From SLAN01 sp964565375 (GTDB lineage Bacteria; Spirochaetota; Spirochaetia; DSM-27196; SKKC01), in contig CAZMEV010000066.1 in NCBI GenBank assembly GCA_964565375.1, forward strand, positions 1 to 17,883: DNA of 17,883 bases, read 5' to 3'. The translations under genes were made by a program, and so were the position numbers. The first letter of the stretch is position 1; the number at the start of each line of letters is the position of its first letter. The notes under the pieces are model-generated. The model saw nothing but the letters and a program-made list of their open reading frames with translations. It did no database searches and was not told the origin of the DNA. This document shows positions 14,324-17,883 of the stretch, piece after piece.

Positions 14324-15157
14324 ATGATCAATGGACTGTCGAGTAGAACAACGCTGCGCAACGGGGTCACGATGCCGTGGTTCGGTCTTGGTGTATTTAA
14401 AGTGTCCGAGGGTTCCGACGTGCAACAGGCGATTCATACCGCTTTCGATGTCGGATACCGCAGTATAGACACCGCCGCCATGTACGGCAACGAGGCGGGA
14501 GTCGGACGAGCGGTGGCGGATTCAAAGCTGCCGCGGGAAGAGATATTTGTCACGACCAAGCTGTGGAATGACGACCATGGCTACGGCGCTGCGCTTCGTG
14601 CGTTCGAGGCGAGCATGGCGAAGCTGAAACTTGAATACCTCGATCTCTATCTTATTCACTGGCCACTGCCGCGAAAAAATCTGTACCGGGAAACCTGGAA
14701 AGCGCTTGAGCGCCTCTACCGGGAAGGGCGTGTTCGCGCCATTGGTGTCAGCAACTTCCGCGAGCATCATCTTGAGTCCCTCATGAGCGATTGCGAGGTT
14801 GCACCCATGGTGAACCAGGTGGAATACCATCCGAGACTGACACAGGAACCGCTGCACACCTACTGCAGGGAGCACGGTATACAGCTTGAAGCGTGGTCCC
14901 CGCTGATGAGAGCCAAGATATTCGACAACCCCACCCTGCGTGAGATCGCCGATAGGCACAAGAAAAGCGTTGCTCAGGTGGTGCTGCGGTGGGATCTGCA
15001 GAATGGTGTCGTGACAATTCCCAAGTCGGTGAATCCGTCGAGAATTGCCTCGAATGCGCAGGTATTCGACTTCGAGCTTTCCGCAGAGGAGATGGCGCGC
15101 ATTTCTGCCCTCAATACAGATACGCGCATCGGTCCCGATCCCGACGAGCTTAACTGA
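14324..15157 (+). CDS. Aldo/keto reductase (AKR5-like, 2,5-diketo-D-gluconate reductase type)
   Basis: Cytosolic NADPH-dependent reductase of aldehydes and ketones. Seen: N-terminal LRNGVTMPWFGLGVFKV, the catalytic tetrad D49 and Y54 (SIDTAAMYGNE), K79 (TTKLWN) and H112 (LIHWPLP), AIGVSNF, NQVEYHPRL, EAWSPL, and the cofactor-binding region IPKSVNPSRIASNAQVFDFEL. The length of 277 and an ungapped order of motifs match bacterial AKR5 enzymes such as YvgN. The exact substrate is unknown; a detoxifying role for reactive aldehydes is common in the family. It is the third gene of the peptidase-amidohydrolase transcript (21 bp gap) and has its own strong ribosome binding site. It ends in a hairpin region shared with the opposite-strand gene. 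Confidence 0.93.
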   Translation: MINGLSSRTTLRNGVTMPWFGLGVFKVSEGSDVQQAIHTAFDVGYRSIDTAAMYGNEAGVGRAVADSKLPREEIFVTTKLWNDDHGYGAALRAFEASMAKLKLEYLDLYLIHWPLPRKNLYRETWKALERLYREGRVRAIGVSNFREHHLESLMSDCEVAPMVNQVEYHPRLTQEPLHTYCREHGIQLEAWSPLMRAKIFDNPTLREIADRHKKSVAQVVLRWDLQNGVVTIPKSVNPSRIASNAQVFDFELSAEEMARISALNTDTRIGPDPDELN

Positions 15158-15158
15158 G

Positions 15159-15189
15159 GCCGGAGCACTGCCTTACGGTAGTTTCCGGC
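15159..15189. terminator. Possible hairpin between convergent genes
   Basis: A stem of about 13 pairs with one bulge (15159-15172 with 15177-15189) and loop TTAC. It lies just after the reductase stop and includes the stop codon of the opposite-strand nucleotidyltransferase in the loop. It could stop transcription from both sides, but no T-run is present on either strand, so the terminator role is tentative. Confidence 0.4.
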
Positions 15190-15982
15190 TGCCGTTCTCC
15201 GGGTCTGCTGAAAGAACACGTGTGGACTCATCTATACAGAACTCGCCCACCTCTTTCAGCCGTGCAATATTTCCGACAAGTGCGAGTTCACGCTCTTCGG
15301 CTACCTGAAGCAGAAACTCCACATTCGGGGTCAGATTCGGATAATACCAGGTAATGTAGGCTGCCATGTCGGCCCGGCCGGTAGCCCAGTTGCCGGTTTC
15401 CGCTGCGATCACACTCATAAGGGTTCTAAGGATCTTTACGGCGATCCGTCCGCCGACATACCGGCGTTGTTCCTCTGTCGTAGCATCGAAGAACTCGTCC
15501 CATAAAGCCTCAATAACAGCGGGCGCGTCGCCGTTGAGACTCGCGCACACTTCCCTGTTCGGCGTGAATTTCGGTATTTCCGGCGAGACGTCGGAGCCGG
15601 CGATGCAGACACACATGTGCTTTATGAACGCTTTAAGGCCGGGCGACTTCGGGCCGGAGAAAAGCTGCTCCATCCATGTAGAATCGAACTCAATGCGTCG
15701 AACCGCTCCGTGGAAACGGCGCATAAGCGCATCAGATGCCGATCGTACACGGGCATCCACGTCATGGTCGGCTGAATCCTGCAGAACTGCGAAAAGATCA
15801 AGGTCTGACCTACCGGCGACCGCCCGACCGGCGGGTATGCTTCCGTAGAGGTACAGCGCGAAGCATTCGTCGCCTATAGCAGCCGGAATCTCGGAGGAAG
15901 CCGCTTCAACAATGGGGCGGAACTCAGGCGCTATCTGCGCCCGGGATACTTCACTGTACATATGGCCGAATTCATCGACCAT
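15173..15982 (-). CDS. Nucleotidyltransferase-domain protein
   Basis: Predicted soluble enzyme that transfers a nucleotide to an acceptor. Seen: the pol-beta type motif YLYGSIPAGRAVAGRSDLDLFAV, with G47/S48 and the metal-binding pair D60 and D62 (counted from ATG 15982), then a helical C-terminal part (KAFIKHMCVCIAG, RYVGGRIAVKILRTLMSVIA, VEFLLQVAEEREL). This arrangement, with a helical domain after the NTP transferase core, is seen in aminoglycoside adenylyltransferase-like and similar standalone proteins; resistance activity is not shown. Length is 269. The start is uncertain: ATG 15982 and 15961 and an open frame upstream to 16156 are possible, and none has a clear ribosome binding site. 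No partner gene (for example a HEPN antitoxin) is adjacent. Confidence 0.72.
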   Translation of the reverse strand: MVDEFGHMYSEVSRAQIAPEFRPIVEAASSEIPAAIGDECFALYLYGSIPAGRAVAGRSDLDLFAVLQDSADHDVDARVRSASDALMRRFHGAVRRIEFDSTWMEQLFSGPKSPGLKAFIKHMCVCIAGSDVSPEIPKFTPNREVCASLNGDAPAVIEALWDEFFDATTEEQRRYVGGRIAVKILRTLMSVIAAETGNWATGRADMAAYITWYYPNLTPNVEFLLQVAEERELALVGNIARLKEVGEFCIDESTRVLSADPENGSRKLP

Positions 15983-16132
15983 AGATTCAACGTGGTTCGG
16001 TTTCACGGTTCTGTACCACACAAGGGTACAGCGCTCATAAGCAGGACAGCAACCGTACGCGCACAGCGGCCCGAGTTTGGGTCGAGCAGCATGGTACCGG
16101 AAGTGGTGATTCTCGCGTGCAGTGAAAATGGG

Positions 16133-16159
16133 GGCGTGGCTGCAGGAAGCAGCCACGCC
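16133..16159 (-). terminator. Probable terminator of the betaine-binding protein gene
   Basis: Perfect 11-bp stem (16133-16143 with 16149-16159) around AGGAA. On the minus strand the stem is followed, after a few C/A bases, by ATTTTC. It begins 24 bp after the stop of the minus-strand gene ending at 16184. The T-run is short and slightly displaced. Confidence 0.6.
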
Positions 16160-16183
16160 GGAAAGGGGTGAGCCGATTACGTC

Positions 16184-17059
16184 TCAGCCCACGGGAATCC
16201 ATGAATTGACCGTTTCACGGTTTTCGTTGACCCAGCGTCGTGCGGTTTCGCGCGGGTCCGCGCCACGCTCTTCGTTCCACAGCAGAATTTCGCCGAGCTG
16301 CGCGGGTGTAATAAAGAAATTATCGAGGAACGCATGCACCTCCGGCATATCTTCAGCCAGTCCGAGCCGGGCGACCGCCGCCACATGCTCCTCCTCGCCG
16401 AATACGAGCTCGGGATCCTCGAGATACTTAAGCTCGAACTGGACTTCTTTCCAGTGCGGCGTCCAGCCGGTTACCACGACCCACCGCTCATTCGCGATGG
16501 CATCCGCGAGGCCCGCGGTCATCGTGGCGTCGCTGCCCTCGATAAGCCGGAACCGGTCGAGGCCGTACACCTCCATAGCCTGCTCCGTCGCCGACATGAG
16601 CCCCGCCCCCGGATCAATACCGATGATCTCGTGGTTAAACCTTTCGGCGTGATCGAGAAGTTCGGCGACCGAGTTCACGTCCACGTACGTGGGAACCAGC
16701 AACCCGATACGAGCCCCCTCCATAATCGGGCTCAGCATATCAATTCGGTCTCTGCGGGCATCGAGGTACGCGCCGTGTGTACCGGGAAGCCATGCCGCGA
16801 GCATCGCATCTCCGTCTCCGCCGGCGATGCCCTCCCACATGGCCGCTGCACTGACGGCAGTCATCGTCACCTCGTATCCCATTTCCTCGAGAATTACCGC
16901 CGCGACATTCGTGTTGGCGATCTCGCCGGCCCACTCAACATACAACAGCTCAACTTCGCCTTTATGATCCGGCTGTCGGCCACGCACGATGACCGTTGCG
17001 AGGGTCACAACAAGAATAACGCCAATCGCTGCTATACCGATAGTTGTATTTCGCTTCAT
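16184..17059 (-). CDS. Glycine betaine/quaternary-amine ABC transporter substrate-binding protein (OpuAC-like)
   Basis: Captures a compatible solute such as glycine betaine or choline outside the membrane. Seen: an N-terminal hydrophobic segment (about residues 7-26) without lipobox cysteine, then the OpuAC fold: VELLYVEWAGEIANTNVAAVILEEMGYEVTM, SAAAMWEGIAGGDGDAMLAAWLPGTHG, GIDPGAGLMSATEQAMEVYGL, WVVVTGWTPHWKEVQFELKYLEDP, and FFITPAQLGEILLWNEE. Several tryptophans (W43, W75, W90, and those in GWTPHW) could form the aromatic cage that holds the trimethylammonium group. Length is 291, normal for the family. The start ATG at 17059 is confirmed by AGGAGG (complement of 17067-17072 area). No permease or ATPase gene is adjacent, so it works with a transporter encoded elsewhere or as an orphan. 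A probable terminator follows. Confidence 0.88.
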   Translation of the reverse strand: MKRNTTIGIAAIGVILVVTLATVIVRGRQPDHKGEVELLYVEWAGEIANTNVAAVILEEMGYEVTMTAVSAAAMWEGIAGGDGDAMLAAWLPGTHGAYLDARRDRIDMLSPIMEGARIGLLVPTYVDVNSVAELLDHAERFNHEIIGIDPGAGLMSATEQAMEVYGLDRFRLIEGSDATMTAGLADAIANERWVVVTGWTPHWKEVQFELKYLEDPELVFGEEEHVAAVARLGLAEDMPEVHAFLDNFFITPAQLGEILLWNEERGADPRETARRWVNENRETVNSWIPVG

Positions 17060-17093
17060 TGCGAACTCCTCCTGCAGGCTGATATCCAGCCGT

Positions 17094-17099
17094 ATAATA
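17094..17099 (-). promoter_or_regulatory. Candidate -10 box of the betaine-binding protein gene
   Basis: TATTAT on the minus strand, about 35 nt before the ATG at 17059. No good -35 hexamer was found at 16-18 bp, so confidence is low. The 133-bp gap (17060-17192) also contains an AT-richer stretch, a short plus-strand ORF start (see findings) and no other gene. Confidence 0.3.
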
Positions 17100-17192
17100 A
17101 GAGCCTGGTCGGCGGTCAGGAGTTACAATGTTGCCGAAAGAATTAATTGAATGTTTTGAGGCTGATGGTTTCCCCAGGGCATCGGGCGGTAC

Positions 17193-17744
17193 TCAGTATT
17201 CGGCAAGGTCCAGGAGCGTCCAGGAAATCGAACCATCTTCTTCGAAGGTGTACAGTAGCAGCATTTCCCCGCCGACGTGGCCGTCTTCGAACCACGCATG
17301 TACCCACCTGTCGTTCAGAACCGTAATGTTCTCTTCGGTGTAGAAGCCCATGGTTCCGCCGAGCACCCCTTCGAGACCGGTAAGCTCACGGATAAGCGGG
17401 GCTCCTCCATCCATAAGCGCGTCCGTGACCTGCTTTTCGGCCTCATCCAGGCTCATCCCCTCCGGAAGCAAACCGGCCCCCTCGCGCTCGCTTGGAAGCG
17501 ATTGGGCGGCTTCCGCCGCCTGCTCTGCCTCGGCGAGAGCCTGCTCGAGCTCGTCCACCTGCCGGGCGAGCCTGTCGCGCTCGGAGCGAATCTCTTCGAA
17601 ATCCCGGGCCACGTCCTCTATTTCACCTGTCAGCCCGGCGATGTGGGAGCGCTGGTATATGACTGCCGCGGCGAGAAGGAGTGCAAGCGCGGCGCAAATT
17701 GCGGATACTGCAACGGGCATTCTTGAAGGTACGGGAAAGCTCAT
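17193..17744 (-). CDS. Membrane-anchored coiled-coil protein of unknown function
   Basis: I do not recognise a family. Seen: a short N-terminus (MSFPVPSR), one transmembrane helix (about residues 10-29, VAVSAICAALALLLAAAVIY), a coiled coil of about 50 residues with heptad-like Leu/Ala/Glu spacing (EIEDVARDFEEIRSERDRLA to AEQAAEAAQSLP), and a small C-terminal part (100-183) likely rich in beta strands (GGTMGFYTEENITVLND, RWVHAWFEDG, GEMLLLYTFEEDGSISWTLL). The layout suggests an anchored, self-associating periplasmic or cytoplasmic-face protein. The gene ends 133 bp before the betaine-binding gene on the same strand. Only a weak ribosome binding site (GGCGGC) precedes the ATG at 17744. Confidence 0.7.
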   Translation of the reverse strand: MSFPVPSRMPVAVSAICAALALLLAAAVIYQRSHIAGLTGEIEDVARDFEEIRSERDRLARQVDELEQALAEAEQAAEAAQSLPSEREGAGLLPEGMSLDEAEKQVTDALMDGGAPLIRELTGLEGVLGGTMGFYTEENITVLNDRWVHAWFEDGHVGGEMLLLYTFEEDGSISWTLLDLAEY

Positions 17745-17811
17745 GCCGCCATATTGCCACAGGCTGCGGCGCTTGCGAACATCAACCTAAAGCCTCCCCT
17801 CCGACAGGTTT

Positions 17812-17883
17812 TCAGGTGCAGCCGTGTTTCCGGTCGTCACACGGCGTGAACTCGAATTCTATTGTCGAGTGGTGAATGCCGAA
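17812..17883 (-). CDS. C-terminal fragment of a probable cation diffusion facilitator (CDF) transporter, cut by the window edge
   Basis: On the minus strand a frame is open from the right edge to a TGA at 17812-17814 and reads FGIHHSTIEFEFTPCDD followed by six more residues. The pattern F-G-I-H-H-[AS]-T-[IV]-x-[FV]-E ... C is typical of the cytoplasmic C-terminal domain of CDF metal/proton antiporters (CzcD/ZitB-like). Only 23 residues are visible, so this is a moderate call. The gap 17745-17811 between it and the coiled-coil gene holds no gene. Confidence 0.5.
   Translation of the reverse strand, partial: FGIHHSTIEFEFTPCDDRKHGCT

Noticed and set aside
15173..15982. Toxin-antitoxin (MNT/HEPN) module
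   Set aside because: The MNT partners are about 100-150 residues and sit next to a HEPN gene; this protein is 269 residues and no HEPN partner is adjacent.

Overview
This is a gene-dense, GC-rich (by eye around 60 %) stretch of a bacterial chromosome. A Gram-negative-type envelope fits the periplasmic binding proteins, the lipobox-bearing PQQ-type sugar dehydrogenase and the lytic transglycosylase. The glycine betaine-binding protein suggests a saline or osmotically variable habitat. The lineage cannot be fixed from the sequence; a spirochaete-like or other free-living marine/saline Gram-negative bacterium is only a guess. No rRNA, tRNA, CRISPR, transposase or phage gene was recognised.

Layout. 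(1) Positions 73-3148 hold a plus-strand molybdate uptake operon, modA-modB-modC. It is followed by a VTT/TVP38-type membrane protein. (2) Positions 3991-5184 (minus) encode a lipoprotein of the PQQ-dependent aldose sugar dehydrogenase family, divergent from a membrane-anchored SLT-domain lytic transglycosylase (5367-6116, plus). (3) Positions 6117-8529 (minus) form a cluster: a seven-helix membrane protein translationally coupled by ATGA to a DUF89/ARMT1-type metal phosphatase, then a DinB-like protein. (4) Divergent from this cluster, 8643-10490 (plus) is a glycerophosphodiester phosphodiesterase fused to a large membrane domain. (5) Positions 10635-15157 (plus) look like one operon: M3 peptidyl-dipeptidase (Dcp type), amidohydrolase/deaminase (ATGA overlap) and aldo/keto reductase (strong ribosome binding site). 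(6) Positions 15173-17744 (minus) hold a nucleotidyltransferase, an orphan glycine betaine-type binding protein and a coiled-coil anchored protein. The right edge cuts the C-terminus of a probable cation diffusion facilitator (minus).

Functionally the window combines molybdate import, envelope lipid and peptidoglycan turnover, peptide catabolism and solute capture. The most unusual sequence features are low-complexity, partly repetitive and palindromic insertions at domain linkers or loops of otherwise standard proteins (ModA, ModC, amidohydrolase), and a direct-repeat/palindrome cassette between modA and modB. The least understood gene group is the membrane protein + DUF89 + DinB-like cluster. 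All family calls were made by reading motifs, without database searches.
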